From positions 62,001 to 126,000 of the forward strand of contig NZ_JAGJRS010000021.1 of the NCBI RefSeq assembly GCF_017837635.1: DNA of 64,000 nt. Direction: 5' to 3'. Shown here piece after piece: positions 1 through 8,386 of the stretch. Source of the stretch: Frateuria flava (lineage in GTDB: Bacteria; Pseudomonadota; Gammaproteobacteria; Xanthomonadales; Rhodanobacteraceae). The notes under the pieces are model-generated. The model had not been told where the DNA came from. It searched no databases and worked only from the letters and a program-made list of their open reading frames with translations. Position 1 is the first letter of the stretch; the number at the start of each line of letters is the position of its first letter. Made by a program: the position numbers and the translations under genes.

Positions 1-639
1 CCACACCAGGATCGCGTTGTCGGTGTGCTTCCAGCCGGCGTTGTCGGTGGCGTAGCCGAAGTTCTCCACGCCATCGGTGGTGAGCTGGGTCTCCTTGCCG
101 CTGGCGACGTCGCGCAGCCACAGGTTCCAGTCGCGGATGAAGGCTTCGGTCTTCTTGTCGGGCGAGAGCACGCCCGGTTCCTTGCCGGCCTTCTTGACCA
201 CACACTCGCCCTGCGCGGGCTTGAGGTCGCACAGGTAGTGCTTGCCGTTGAGCTGGACGTCCAGACGGCCGTCGGCGGCCACCACGTACTCGCGGATACC
301 GAGCTTGTCGGCCTTCACCGGCCTGGCCAGCGCCTTGCCCAGCGCAGCGGCGAGGCGCGGCTGGTCGAAGGCGTCGGAGGTCTTGCCGGTGGCCACGTCC
401 ATCACGCGGTAGTGGTCACCCTTGGCATCGTGGTCGACGTACCAGAAGTGGCCATCGTCCAGCCAGGTCACGCGTCCGATCGCGTGGTCGACCAGCGGTG
501 CGGTGTTGTTGCCCAGAAAGCGCTCCGCGCGTGCATAGTCGTCCTTGGTCAGCGTGTGACCCTGCGCCATTGCGCCGGTGGCCACCAGGGCCAGTGCCAG
601 CGCGCCTGCCAGGCGCGAGCTGCCGATCATCGATGCCAT
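1..639 (-). CDS. S9 family peptidase (dipeptidyl peptidase IV-like), N-terminal part
   Basis: Only the first 213 codons lie in the window; the gene runs off the left edge. The protein starts MASMIGSSRLAGALALALVA and has a signal peptide ending near AMA, so it is exported. The mature part begins TLTKDDYARAERFLGNNTAP and continues with WLDDGHFWYVD, VMDVATGK and LSPDKKTEAFIRDWNLWLRD. This is typical of the beta-propeller N-terminal domain (DPPIV_N) of periplasmic prolyl oligopeptidase-family enzymes. The catalytic Ser-Asp-His hydrolase domain must lie outside, so activity cannot be judged. The start at 639 is preceded by a purine-rich GAAGAAGGGG; an in-frame ATG at 630 is an alternative. Expected role: cleaving peptides in the periplasm. 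Confidence 0.85.
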   Translation of the reverse strand, partial: MASMIGSSRLAGALALALVATGAMAQGHTLTKDDYARAERFLGNNTAPLVDHAIGRVTWLDDGHFWYVDHDAKGDHYRVMDVATGKTSDAFDQPRLAAALGKALARPVKADKLGIREYVVAADGRLDVQLNGKHYLCDLKPAQGECVVKKAGKEPGVLSPDKKTEAFIRDWNLWLRDVASGKETQLTTDGVENFGYATDNAGWKHTDNAILVW

Positions 640-781
640 CGTGTTTCCCCTTCTTCAGGACTTGCGAACCGGATCGATCCTACCCTGCCTAAAGTCATGG
701 GACCCATGCCATTAGTGGGGGGCGTTGACGGCGCGCGGATGCCCCCGGCACGCTCGCGCTTCCCTTTCCGGAGCGTGCGCC

Positions 782-1525
782 ATGGCCCTGACCGTGATCG
801 GCAACTACGTCTCGCCCTACGTGCGCAAGGTGCTGGTGTGCATGGAGCTGAAAGGGCTGGGCTACGCCATCGACCCGATCGCGCCGTTCGTGGGCAACGA
901 GGCGTTCGAGCGCATGAGCCCCTTGCGGCGCATCCCGGTGTTGATCGAGGACGGGCGCGTGTTCAACGACTCGTCGGTGATCTGCCAGTACCTGGAGGAC
1001 ACCCGTCCGCAACCATCGCTTTACCCGGCCGACCCGGCCGATCGCGCACGCGCGCGCTGGCTGGAGGAATACGCCGATACCGCGCTGGCCGATGCGCTGA
1101 TCTGGCGGCTGTTCTACCAGAAGGCGATCCGCCGCTACGTGTTCGGCGAGGCCACCGACGAGGCGGTGGTGCAGGAAACGCTGGAGCGGCACGTCCCGCG
1201 CGCGCTGGATTATCTGGAGACGCAGTTGCCGGCCGAGGGTTTCCTGTTCGGCGCGGTATCGATCGCCGACATCGCGATCGCCTGCATGTTCAGGACGGCG
1301 GCGTTCGTGCGCTTCACGGTCGATGCGGCGCGTTGGCCGAAATGTGCGGCGTTCGTCGAACGCGTGCTGGCGCTGGAGCCGTTCCGCAAGCTGGCCCGGC
1401 TGGAGGACGCCATGCTGCGCCAGCCGCTCGCGGAGCAGCGCGCCGCGCTCGCAGCGGCGGGTGCGCCGTTGACGGCGGAGACGTTCGGCACCTTCGCGCC
1501 ACGGCACGGCCTGCCACGCATGTGA
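782..1525 (+). CDS. Glutathione S-transferase family protein
   Basis: A 247-residue protein with the two-domain cytosolic GST layout. The N-terminal thioredoxin-like part (residues 1-80) shows GNYVSPYVRKVLVCMELKG, then the cis-proline segment RRIPVLIEDG and the glutathione-binding DSSVICQYLED. The rest is the alpha-helical C-terminal domain, including FLFGAVSIADIAIACMF. It probably conjugates or reduces small electrophiles with glutathione in the cytoplasm; the substrate is unknown. I chose ATG 782 because the GST fold begins there. An upstream ATG at 725 would add 19 residues of arginine-rich, non-family sequence. It stands alone, convergent with the LysR gene 18 bp downstream. Confidence 0.9.
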   Translation: MALTVIGNYVSPYVRKVLVCMELKGLGYAIDPIAPFVGNEAFERMSPLRRIPVLIEDGRVFNDSSVICQYLEDTRPQPSLYPADPADRARARWLEEYADTALADALIWRLFYQKAIRRYVFGEATDEAVVQETLERHVPRALDYLETQLPAEGFLFGAVSIADIAIACMFRTAAFVRFTVDAARWPKCAAFVERVLALEPFRKLARLEDAMLRQPLAEQRAALAAAGAPLTAETFGTFAPRHGLPRM

Positions 1526-1543
1526 ACTGCCGGCTTCTGTCCT

Positions 1544-2470
1544 TCAGGCGGCAGCGTTCTGGGCCGCGCGCCCGAACCGCAGCGCCGCACGCTCCACCAG
1601 CCAGTCGATGAACACCCGCAGGCGCGCCGGCATCTGCCGCTGCGGTGGATAGAGCACCGTCATCGGCAGTGCCGGCGGCCGGACATCCGGCAACAACTCG
1701 CACATGCGCCCGTCGGCCAGCTCGGCGGCGACGCGGTAATGCGAGAACTGCGCGATCCCCAGGCCCGCACGGCAGCACGCGAGATAGGCATCGGCGCCGT
1801 TCACGGTGATCCGCCCGGGCAACTGGATCTGGCGCCGACGCCGCCCCACCACGAACTCCAGCGGCTCGGGCCGGCGCGTGGTCGGCGAGGCCCAGTGCAC
1901 GGCATAGTGCCCCTCCTGCAGATCGGCCAGCGTCTCCGGCTTGCCGTGCCGGCGCACGTAATCCGCGCTCGCCACGGTGATCTGTGGCAGCGTCGCGATG
2001 CGCCGGCCGACCATGCCGGTGTCGCCCGGATCGCCCACGCGCAGCGCGCAGTCCACGCCCTCGCGTACCAGGTCGACGTAGCGGTCGCCGGTGCCCACGT
2101 CCAGTTCGATCTGCGGAAAGCGCGCCAGGAACTCCGGCAAGGCGGGGATCACCAGCAGCCGCGCCAGCGCCGCCGACATATCCACGCGCAGCCGCCCGCG
2201 CGGCACGAGCATCGCCTCGCGGAAGTTCGTCTCCACCTCGTCCACATCGGCCAGCAGGCGCACGCAGTGCTGGTAGTAGGTCTTGCCCTCGCTGGTGACC
2301 CGCACGCGGCGGGTGGTCCGCTGCAGCAGCTGCGCGCCCAGCCGCGCTTCCAGCGCCTTGATGGTATGGGTGACGGTGGCGCGCGGCAGGCCCAGGTCAT
2401 CGGCGGCGGCGGTGAAACTGCCCAGCTCCACGATGCGGGCGTAAAGCCGCATGGCATGCAGGCGATCCAT
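1544..2470 (-). CDS. LysR-family transcriptional regulator
   Basis: A 308-residue protein of normal LysR length. Residues 1-65 carry the winged helix-turn-helix (RIVELGSFTAAADDLGLPRA, then THTIKALEARLGAQLLQRTT). The rest is the periplasmic-binding-protein-like effector domain (PBP2_CrgA-like subtype by look). It is divergent from the aldo/keto reductase gene with 117 bp between the starts, the usual arrangement for a LysR protein controlling its neighbour, so the reductase is the likely target. The effector is unknown. The open frame extends far upstream through the reductase gene, but the family N-terminus fixes the start at ATG 2470. Confidence 0.92.
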   Translation of the reverse strand: MDRLHAMRLYARIVELGSFTAAADDLGLPRATVTHTIKALEARLGAQLLQRTTRRVRVTSEGKTYYQHCVRLLADVDEVETNFREAMLVPRGRLRVDMSAALARLLVIPALPEFLARFPQIELDVGTGDRYVDLVREGVDCALRVGDPGDTGMVGRRIATLPQITVASADYVRRHGKPETLADLQEGHYAVHWASPTTRRPEPLEFVVGRRRRQIQLPGRITVNGADAYLACCRAGLGIAQFSHYRVAAELADGRMCELLPDVRPPALPMTVLYPPQRQMPARLRVFIDWLVERAALRFGRAAQNAAA

Positions 2471-2495
2471 TGTTGTTCCAGATGGAAAGGTGTTG

Positions 2496-2517
2496 CCGAT
2501 TATTGGGTATTTATCGG
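2496..2517. promoter_or_regulatory. Candidate LysR operator between lysR-type gene and aldo/keto reductase
   Basis: An inverted repeat CCGAT-N12-ATCGG with an AT-rich centre (TATTGGGTATTT) lies inside the divergent intergenic region, in locally low-GC sequence. It resembles LysR boxes, which are short interrupted dyads of T-N11-A type. The spacing here is one base longer than canonical, so this is a candidate only. Confidence 0.5.
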
Positions 2518-2587
2518 AGCACTGCCCGAACGCACGATGCGCACACCTTCCACGGCGTAGCTTCGCCATCCCACCAGGAGTAGTCCC

Positions 2588-3580
2588 ATGGAAATGCGCA
2601 CGCTCGGCCGCAACGGCCCCCAGGTTTCCGCCCTCGGCCTCGGCTGCATGGGCATGAGCGACTTCTACGGCGCGCACGACGACGCCGAGTCGATCGCCAC
2701 CATCGTGCACGCACTCGACCGCGGCCTCACGCTGCTGGACACCGCCGACATGTACGGCCCGCACACCAACGAGGTGCTGGTCGGCCGCGCGATCAAGGGT
2801 CGCCGCGAGCAGGCCTTCATCGCCACCAAGTTCGGCATCGTGCGCGATCCGGCGAACCCTTCCGCGCGCGGCGTCAATGGCCGCCCGGACTACGTGCGCG
2901 CGTCCTGCGAGGGCAGCTTGAAACGCCTTGGCACCGAGACGATCGACCTCTACTACCAGCACCGTGTCGATCCCAGCGTGCCGATCGAGGAGACCGTCGG
3001 CGCGATGGCCGACCTGGTGAAAGCGGGCAAGGTGCGCTACCTGGGCCTGTCCGAGGCCTCCGGCCAGACCCTGACGCGCGCCTGCACGGTGCACCCGATC
3101 GCCGCGCTGCAGAGCGAGTTCTCGCTGTGGACGCGCGACCCGGAGCAGAACGGCATGCTGGCCGCCTGCCGCCGGCTCGGTGTCAGCCTGGTCGCCTACT
3201 CGCCGCTGGGGCGCGGCTTCCTCACCGGTGCGATCCGCTCGCCGGACGACTTCGAGGCCGACGACTTCCGCCGCCACAACCCGCGTTTCCAGGGCGAGAA
3301 CTTCGCCCGCAACCTGGCGCTGGTGGACGAGGTCAGGAAGCTGGCCGCGGACAAGGGCTGCTCGCCGGCGCAACTGGCGCTGGCCTGGGTCCTGGCGCAG
3401 GGCGAGGACGTGTTGGCCATCCCCGGCACCCGCCATCGCTCGCGGCTGGACGAGAACCTGGGCGCGCTGGACGTGAAGCTCTCCACCACCGAGCGTGCGG
3501 CGATCGATGCGGTGTTTCCGCCTCACGCCGCCGCCGGCGACCGCTATGCCGGCCCGTCGATGCAGATGGTCAACGCCTGA
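2588..3580 (+). CDS. Aldo/keto reductase (AKR, NADPH-dependent oxidoreductase)
   Basis: A 330-residue TIM-barrel reductase. The catalytic tetrad is visible: Asp51 and Tyr56 in [10 protein letters not shown], Lys81 in IATKFG, and His125 in LYYQHRVD. The start is METRTLG-like ([20 protein letters not shown]), as in the AKR13/YakC-like group. ATG 2588 has a good Shine-Dalgarno, AGGAG, about 7 bases upstream. It reduces aldehydes or ketones with NADPH in the cytoplasm; the physiological substrate cannot be told. It is divergent from the LysR regulator and probably controlled by it. A palindromic repeat follows the stop codon. Confidence 0.93.
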   Translation: MEMRTLGRNGPQVSALGLGCMGMSDFYGAHDDAESIATIVHALDRGLTLLDTADMYGPHTNEVLVGRAIKGRREQAFIATKFGIVRDPANPSARGVNGRPDYVRASCEGSLKRLGTETIDLYYQHRVDPSVPIEETVGAMADLVKAGKVRYLGLSEASGQTLTRACTVHPIAALQSEFSLWTRDPEQNGMLAACRRLGVSLVAYSPLGRGFLTGAIRSPDDFEADDFRRHNPRFQGENFARNLALVDEVRKLAADKGCSPAQLALAWVLAQGEDVLAIPGTRHRSRLDENLGALDVKLSTTERAAIDAVFPPHAAAGDRYAGPSMQMVNA

Positions 3581-3593
3581 CGATGTTTTGAAG

Positions 3594-3732
3594 CCCTCTC
3601 CCCTCCGGGGAGAGGGTTTGGGTGAGGGGCTGGGGCTCGCGGGGAAGCTTCCCCAAGGATCGGGTAGTAAAGAGGCAGCCTTCCCCGCAAGATCGCCCCC
3701 TCACCCCAGCCCTCTCCCCGGAGGGGAGAAGG
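3594..3732. repeat. Family A intergenic palindromic repeat, inverted pair
   Basis: Two copies of an element with core CCTCTCCCC / GGGGAGAGG followed by TGGGGTGAGGGG lie head to head: 3594-3644 and, inverted, 3682-3732. Together they could fold into a long stem between the reductase and queF. The same element recurs near 5306, 16939, 17017, 38846, 47598, 47943 and 50637, always between genes. It behaves like a REP/BIME-type repeat; its function here is unknown (transcript 3' end stabilisation or termination is possible). Confidence 0.85.
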
Positions 3733-3755
3733 AGCTAAAAGCTACACTTGCCGCC

Positions 3756-4580
3756 ATGAGCACCCCCGAACACTCCCCCCTCGGCAAAACCACCGTCTAC
3801 GCCGACCGCTACGACCCGTCCCTGTTGTTCCCGATCCCGCGCGAACAGAAGCGCATCGAGATCGGGGTGATCGAGCCGCTGCCCTTCGGCGGCGTGGACA
3901 TCTGGAATGCCTATGAACTGTCCTGGCTCGACGCCCGCGGCAAACCGCAAGTGGCATTGGCCGAATTCCGCGTGCCGGCCGCCTCGCCCCACATCATCGA
4001 GTCCAAATCCTTCAAGCTGTATTTGAACGGCTTTTCGCAGGAAAAGATCGGCACTCCCGCCCTGCACGACACGCTGGTGCGTGATCTTTCCGCCGCCGCC
4101 GGCGCACCTGTCTCGGTCACGCTGAGCGCGCCGACCGCAGGCGGCCACGCGATCACCGACCTCTCCGGCGCACTCCTGGACGACCTGCCGCTCGACATCG
4201 ACGACTACGGCCCGCCGAACGCTGGCTACCTGAGCGCCAACCACAACGCCACGCCGGTGGAAGAGACCCTGCTCTCGCACCTGCTGCGTTCGAACTGCCC
4301 GGTCACCGGGCAGCCGGATTGGGGCAGCGTGCAAATCGCCTACCGCGGCGCGCCGATCGACCACGCCGGGTTGCTGCGTTACCTGGTCTCCTTCCGCACG
4401 CACAACGAATTCCACGAGCAGTGCGTGGAGCGCATCTTCGTCGACCTGATGGCGCGTTGCGCGCCCGAACGGCTGGCCGTCTACGCGCGCTACACCCGAC
4501 GCGGCGGGCTGGACATCAACCCGTTCCGCAGTACCGACCCGGCAGCAGAGCCAGCCAACCTGCGGGGCGCGCGCCAGTAG
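3756..4580 (+). CDS. queF: NADPH-dependent 7-cyano-7-deazaguanine reductase (QueF)
   Basis: Reduces preQ0 to preQ1 (nitrile to amine, using NADPH) in the synthesis of queuosine, the modified base at the tRNA wobble position. The 274-residue length matches the long, two-domain (unimodular) QueF class of Gammaproteobacteria (E. coli about 282). The QueF motif [10 protein letters not shown] is at residues 82-91. The catalytic cysteine that forms the thioimide adduct is Cys181 in [13 protein letters not shown], with Asp188 as the likely general acid. The start at 3756 matches the family N-terminus; an in-frame upstream extension runs through the repeat and is not coding. No other que gene lies in the window. 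Confidence 0.97.
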   Translation: MSTPEHSPLGKTTVYADRYDPSLLFPIPREQKRIEIGVIEPLPFGGVDIWNAYELSWLDARGKPQVALAEFRVPAASPHIIESKSFKLYLNGFSQEKIGTPALHDTLVRDLSAAAGAPVSVTLSAPTAGGHAITDLSGALLDDLPLDIDDYGPPNAGYLSANHNATPVEETLLSHLLRSNCPVTGQPDWGSVQIAYRGAPIDHAGLLRYLVSFRTHNEFHEQCVERIFVDLMARCAPERLAVYARYTRRGGLDINPFRSTDPAAEPANLRGARQ

Positions 4581-4680
4581 CACACAGGCGCGCGCCCGGT
4601 AATCGGCGCTTCAGATCGGCAGCGCTAGCCTTTTTCGAAAGGCCGCCCCTGCGGCCGACGAAGACCACGGGATACCCGCC

Positions 4681-5274
4681 ATGAAGATCCAGACCCGCTC
4701 GCTCGCCCTGCACGGCATGGCCGTGGCCGGCCTGCTGTTGCTTGCCGCCTGCGGCAAGCACGAGAACGAAACGGCGACCACGCCGCCGGCCGCCAGCACC
4801 GTTCCTGCGCCGGCCGTGGCGCATACCGCGCCGGCGCCCGCCGCCTCGGCACCGCTCCCGGCCACCACGGGCACGGCTGCCGCGGCGGCGGCGTCCGGCA
4901 CCAGCGCTGCCGTCACGCCGGCGACCACCGATGTGTTCAAGGTTGACCAGGTGCAGATGGGCGAGGCCGTCACCGCCGGCTACAAGATCGCCAAGCCGAT
5001 GACTTCCTTCGACGCCTCGCAGAACACCATCTACGCCAGCGTCGCAACCACCGGCACGACGACCGGCGCCACCCTGAGCGCGCACTTCAGCTATCTGGAA
5101 GGCAAGGGCCAGGATGTGACGACGATCAGCCAGACGATCGCCACCGATGGGCCGGCGACCACCACCTTCAAGCTGCGCAACCCAAACGACTGGCCGGCCG
5201 GCAAGTACAAGGTGGAGATCGCCATCGACGGCAAGCCGGTGACAAGCGAGACGTTCGAGGTCAAAGCCGCCTGA
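4681..5274 (+). CDS. Hypothetical lipoprotein with Ala/Pro/Thr-rich linker
   Basis: A 197-residue protein with a lipoprotein signal peptide: the lipobox LLAAC puts the acylated cysteine at residue 23, followed by GKHENE. Residues 30-80 are a low-complexity Ala/Pro/Thr linker of the kind that crosses the periplasm. The remaining ~115 residues look like a small beta-sandwich domain (KVDQVQMGEAV, FSYLEGKGQDV, KLRNPNDWPAGKYKVEIAI, ending SETFEVKAA). The domain is of the type seen in uncharacterised secreted Xanthomonadales proteins. I do not recognise a function. It is probably its own transcription unit after queF, with a 100-bp gap. Confidence 0.8.
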   Translation: MKIQTRSLALHGMAVAGLLLLAACGKHENETATTPPAASTVPAPAVAHTAPAPAASAPLPATTGTAAAAAASGTSAAVTPATTDVFKVDQVQMGEAVTAGYKIAKPMTSFDASQNTIYASVATTGTTTGATLSAHFSYLEGKGQDVTTISQTIATDGPATTTFKLRNPNDWPAGKYKVEIAIDGKPVTSETFEVKAA

Positions 5275-5305
5275 GGCCGACAGATACGGCTCCTTGCATT
5301 CGCTC

Positions 5306-5377
5306 CCTCTCCCCGGTGGGGAGAGGAAGCAGATCGCCAGCCCGCTCAAGCCTCGCCGTAAGAGCGACCCTCACCCA
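5306..5377. repeat. Family A intergenic palindromic repeat, degenerate copy
   Basis: The core CCTCTCCCCGGTGGGGAGAGG-type palindrome at 5306-5328 is followed by a partial CCCTCACCCA arm near 5368. It lies between the lipoprotein and the DUF2383 gene, which converge here. Confidence 0.65.
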
Positions 5378-5407
5378 GGCCGGCTCAGCGAAGCGCGAAG
5401 CCAACCC

Positions 5408-5854
5408 TCAGTGCGTGTTGTGCGCGGCCCGCTTCAGACCGCTCATCTGATCGTGGCCCGAGCGGACCGAGCGGAACGTGTCGGCGATCAGCGCTCGGAT
5501 GGGCGGACTGACGTCACCGTCCTCCAGCGCATCCTCGAACTTGTGCTTGATGTGATCCTCGCCGCGTTCGACCTCGTCGATCACCGCGGTCTCGTCGTGC
5601 AGGCTTTTGCGCAGGTTGGTGAACATGCGGTGCGCGGACGCAAGCACGCTGCCGTCGTCCTCGGGCGTCCCGCCCAGCTCCTCGACCTTCTGCTGCAGGC
5701 GCGTCGCCACCAGGCGGCGTTCGCTGGCCCGTTCGCGGAAAGTGACGCTGAAACGCGGGCTCGGGGTTTCGCGCGCCGCCTCGGCATAACCTTCGGCGCT
5801 GTCGATGGTGGTTTCGATCAGGTCATTGAGTACGCGGATGTCGTGGTTCTGCAT
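5408..5854 (-). CDS. DUF2383 / PA2169-family four-helix-bundle protein
   Basis: A 148-residue, entirely helical and acidic protein (MQNHDIRVLNDLIETTIDS...). It matches the PA2169 family (DUF2383), a ferritin-like four-helix bundle found in many Proteobacteria, often among stress-induced genes. Typical segments are LNDLIETTIDSAEGYAEAA, FRERASERRLVATRLQQKV and DEVERGEDHIKHKFEDAL. The metal-binding Glu/His positions of true ferritins are not obviously complete, so an iron-storage role should not be assumed. ATG 5854 is chosen because the family begins at this point; there is a longer open frame upstream. Confidence 0.85.
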   Translation of the reverse strand: MQNHDIRVLNDLIETTIDSAEGYAEAARETPSPRFSVTFRERASERRLVATRLQQKVEELGGTPEDDGSVLASAHRMFTNLRKSLHDETAVIDEVERGEDHIKHKFEDALEDGDVSPPIRALIADTFRSVRSGHDQMSGLKRAAHNTH

Positions 5855-6001
5855 GGGAACAACTCCCGTCATCGAGTGGGGGGGGCGGCGGTCGATCAAC
5901 GACGGGGACGCCGCAGGATCATCGTAAGTATTCGCGGCGATGGCCCCGTGAAGCGCGGCACCGTCGCGCGACAGCCACACGCGCGGGTGCATGCTTGGCC
6001 C

Positions 6002-6550
6002 ATGCAGACGCCTGAATCGCTCCCGCCGGTCTTCGGCATCGGCCATTCCACGCATTCGCTGGAGGCGTTCGTCGCATTGCTGCAGGCGAACGCGATCGAC
6101 TGCGTCGTCGACGTGCGGCGCCTGCCCGGCTCACGGCGATTCCCGCAGTTCGACGGGCCCGAACTGGCCGAATCGCTGCGGCCGCTGGGCATCGACTACC
6201 TGCACCTGACCCCGCTCGGCGGCCGGCGCGGCCGCAGCCTGCCGGCCGGGACCTCGCCCAACGGCTTCTGGCAGAACGCGAGCTTCCGCCGCTATGCCGA
6301 CTACGCCATGGGCGAGGACTTCCACGCCGGTTTCGCGCAGCTGCTCGAGCTGTCCTCGCAGAAGCGCTGCACGCTGATGTGTGCCGAGGTGCTGTGGTGG
6401 CGCTGCCACCGCCGCATCATCATCGATTACCTGCTCGATGCCGGCCGCACCGCGTGTCACATCGACGGCCACGGCCGGGCCGACGCGGCGAAGATGACGC
6501 CGGCGGCCAGGCGCGCCGGCGATCACCTGGTCTATCCGCCCGAGCCCTAG
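6002..6550 (+). CDS. DUF488 domain-containing protein
   Basis: A 182-residue DUF488 family protein. It starts at the family-typical FGIGHSTHSLEAFVALLQ, followed by VVDVRRLPGSRRFPQF and the conserved cysteine cluster LMCAEVLWWRCHRRII near the C-terminus. DUF488 proteins are widespread small alpha/beta proteins of unknown biochemistry. No Shine-Dalgarno is evident, so translation may be leaderless or start from a weak site. It is divergent from the DUF2383 gene. Its TAG stop shares bases with the stop of the converging hydrolase gene. Confidence 0.88.
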   Translation: MQTPESLPPVFGIGHSTHSLEAFVALLQANAIDCVVDVRRLPGSRRFPQFDGPELAESLRPLGIDYLHLTPLGGRRGRSLPAGTSPNGFWQNASFRRYADYAMGEDFHAGFAQLLELSSQKRCTLMCAEVLWWRCHRRIIIDYLLDAGRTACHIDGHGRADAAKMTPAARRAGDHLVYPPEP

Positions 6551-7500
6551 CGCCGCCCGTTGAGCCGCCGCGCCACCACCGGATCGAGCGTGGCGAGGAA
6601 GGTCTCCACCTGCGCGGTGTAGTCGCCCGGCGCGCCCAACTGCTCGTTGATCTGCCGATGGGTAAGGTCCTCGCCCAGTACCTGCGTGCGCATGTGCAGG
6701 CCATTGGCCTTCGTCGCGAACTGACGCGCCTGCGGGCAGGACGCCTGCCGCCGCGTCGAACACACCGCCAGGAACGGCACACCGCGGGCCTTCAGCTGCT
6801 GCAGCGGCGAGGCCGCTCGCCAGTACGCCGGGTCGTCGCCGAACGCGGCGGCGTACAGCGGCAGGTGCGGGCCCTGCATGATCGCCACCACGTTCAGCGC
6901 GGCGCTGTCGAGCGACACGGTACCGAGCCACGGCAACGCGCCGCGGTCGTAGGCCAGCGCCGGCTCGGCCGCCAGCAATCCGACCAGGTGCGCACCGGCC
7001 GAGTGGCCCATCAGGATGAAACGGTCGCGGTCGGCGCCCCAGCCGGCGGCGCGTCCTTGCGCCATCGCCATCGCGCGCGCCACGTCGCGCGCCTGTTCGA
7101 TCGGACGCGTGCCCGGCAGCATGCGGTAGTTGGCCGAGATCAGCACGAAACCGCGCGGCACCCAGCGGGCGACCTTGTTCTCGACCACGCTGCGCATCGC
7201 CTTGTCGCCGCGCGCCCAGCCACCGCCGTGCACCATGAAGATCACCGGCGCGCGGGTGGTGCCCTGCGCCGGCAGATAGACGTCCATCCGCTGCGCCGGG
7301 TCGCCGCCATAGGGCACGTCGCGCAGCACGCGCACGCCGGGCGGGATGGTCGCGGGAGTGGTATCCACGGCATCCAGGCCGGCCGCGGCGCGGCGCTGGG
7401 ACAGGCGCTCGCGCAGGCTGCCGGCCGTTGCGGGCAGGCAGAGGGAGGCCAGCAACACCACCAGCAGGCCCGTGCGCAACGTCGCTTTCGTCGGTTTCAT
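6547..7500 (-). CDS. Secreted alpha/beta hydrolase (esterase/lipase family)
   Basis: A 317-residue protein with a signal peptide (MKPTKATLRTGLLVVLLASL, cleavage near ATA-GS). It has an alpha/beta-hydrolase fold of the hormone-sensitive-lipase/carboxylesterase type: the oxyanion HGGGWARGD near residue 91, the nucleophile elbow GHSAGAHLVG around residue 165, and a downstream acidic residue and His expected from LTHRQINEQ. It likely hydrolyses an ester in the periplasm or outside; the substrate is unknown. It lies 18 bp downstream of the repetitive secreted protein gene on the same strand, so the two may be cotranscribed. It converges with the DUF488 gene and overlaps it by 4 bp. Confidence 0.88.
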   Translation of the reverse strand: MKPTKATLRTGLLVVLLASLCLPATAGSLRERLSQRRAAAGLDAVDTTPATIPPGVRVLRDVPYGGDPAQRMDVYLPAQGTTRAPVIFMVHGGGWARGDKAMRSVVENKVARWVPRGFVLISANYRMLPGTRPIEQARDVARAMAMAQGRAAGWGADRDRFILMGHSAGAHLVGLLAAEPALAYDRGALPWLGTVSLDSAALNVVAIMQGPHLPLYAAAFGDDPAYWRAASPLQQLKARGVPFLAVCSTRRQASCPQARQFATKANGLHMRTQVLGEDLTHRQINEQLGAPGDYTAQVETFLATLDPVVARRLNGRR

Positions 7501-7518
7501 CGCGTTCGCTCCCTCAGG

Positions 7519-8193
7519 TCACTTGCAATCGAAGGTCTGGCCCTGCGCGTTGGTGCAGGTGCCGGTGTGACTGAGGCCTTCGCCGCGCGTAAGGCTGGTC
7601 TGGCCTTGGTAGCTGTTGCCGTTGGCGCCGGTGATCGTGCTGGCGTGGTCGAGCGTGCCGTCGGCACCGGTGGTGCTGCCCTGGAAGCTTCCCCGCGCGC
7701 CGCTGGCCAGGGTCTGCCGGCTCGCCATGCGCTCGCCGTCCGCGCTGCGCGTACGGCTGGCGCTCTGGCTGAAGCTGCCACCGGCCGCGCCCTGCCCGTT
7801 CACCGTGTAGCCGGCCTGCACCGCGCCATCCGGGCTTCGCTGCACGCTGCGCCCGCCCCGCACCGTTCCCCCGTCGGCCCCCTCGGCCACGACACCGCCC
7901 TGGCGGGTGATCGTACCGTCGCTGCTTTTCGTGGTGCGGTGGCCGCCCGCGATACGGCCGCCGGGTCCGGCCACGCCGCTGGCGCGCGTGTGGCCGAGGT
8001 TGCCCTCACCATCACGCGCGCTGCCGCCAACATGCCAGGCCTGCCGGGCTTCCGGGCCGTGGGCCAGGGTGCCGTGCACGCGGGCGGCGCCGCTGCCCGT
8101 GCGGCGGGCCGCCGCTCGGTGATGCACGCTGGCCGGGGATGGCGGGGCGACAAGCAGGCAGGCCAGACCGAGCGACACGATCGACAGGCGCAT
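7519..8193 (-). CDS. Secreted Gly/Ser/Thr-rich repetitive protein of unknown function
   Basis: A 224-residue protein with signal peptide MRLSIVSLGLACLLVAPPSP. The mature part is a degenerate tandem-repeat region rich in Gly, Ser, Thr, Arg and Asp. Each unit of about 25 residues resembles a short beta-arcade: SARDGEGNLGHTRASGVAGP, KSSDGTITRQGGVVAEGADG, QRSPDGAVQAGYTVNGQGAA, TRSADGERMASRQTLASGAR, TTGADGTLDHASTITGANGN. The recurring core is x-D-G-x-x. The C-terminus, TCTNAQGQTFDCK, has a cysteine pair that could close a disulfide loop. Similar proteins occur in Xanthomonadales and Pseudomonas without a known role. Start ATG 8193 gives the signal peptide. It is followed by the hydrolase gene. Confidence 0.8.
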   Translation of the reverse strand: MRLSIVSLGLACLLVAPPSPASVHHRAAARRTGSGAARVHGTLAHGPEARQAWHVGGSARDGEGNLGHTRASGVAGPGGRIAGGHRTTKSSDGTITRQGGVVAEGADGGTVRGGRSVQRSPDGAVQAGYTVNGQGAAGGSFSQSASRTRSADGERMASRQTLASGARGSFQGSTTGADGTLDHASTITGANGNSYQGQTSLTRGEGLSHTGTCTNAQGQTFDCK

Positions 8194-8386
8194 GGCGGAT
8201 TCCTTTTCGTTCGAAGCGTCCGGGCTGGACGTGGGGCGATCCTCCACCCACCACGCGCCGCAGGTGTGTCCCGCATGCGCGCCGATGTGAACGGGTGTTG
8301 CCCCTGCCCGCTCCGGAAACATCCATTTACACATCCATCCGCCGCCCGCTTGCCGCCCGGGCAGCGCCACGCGATAGTCCGCGCCC

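Noticed and set aside
4581-4680. GGCCGC/GCGGCC hairpin between queF and the lipoprotein gene as a terminator
   Set aside because: The stem is only six base pairs and no T-tract follows on the plus strand.
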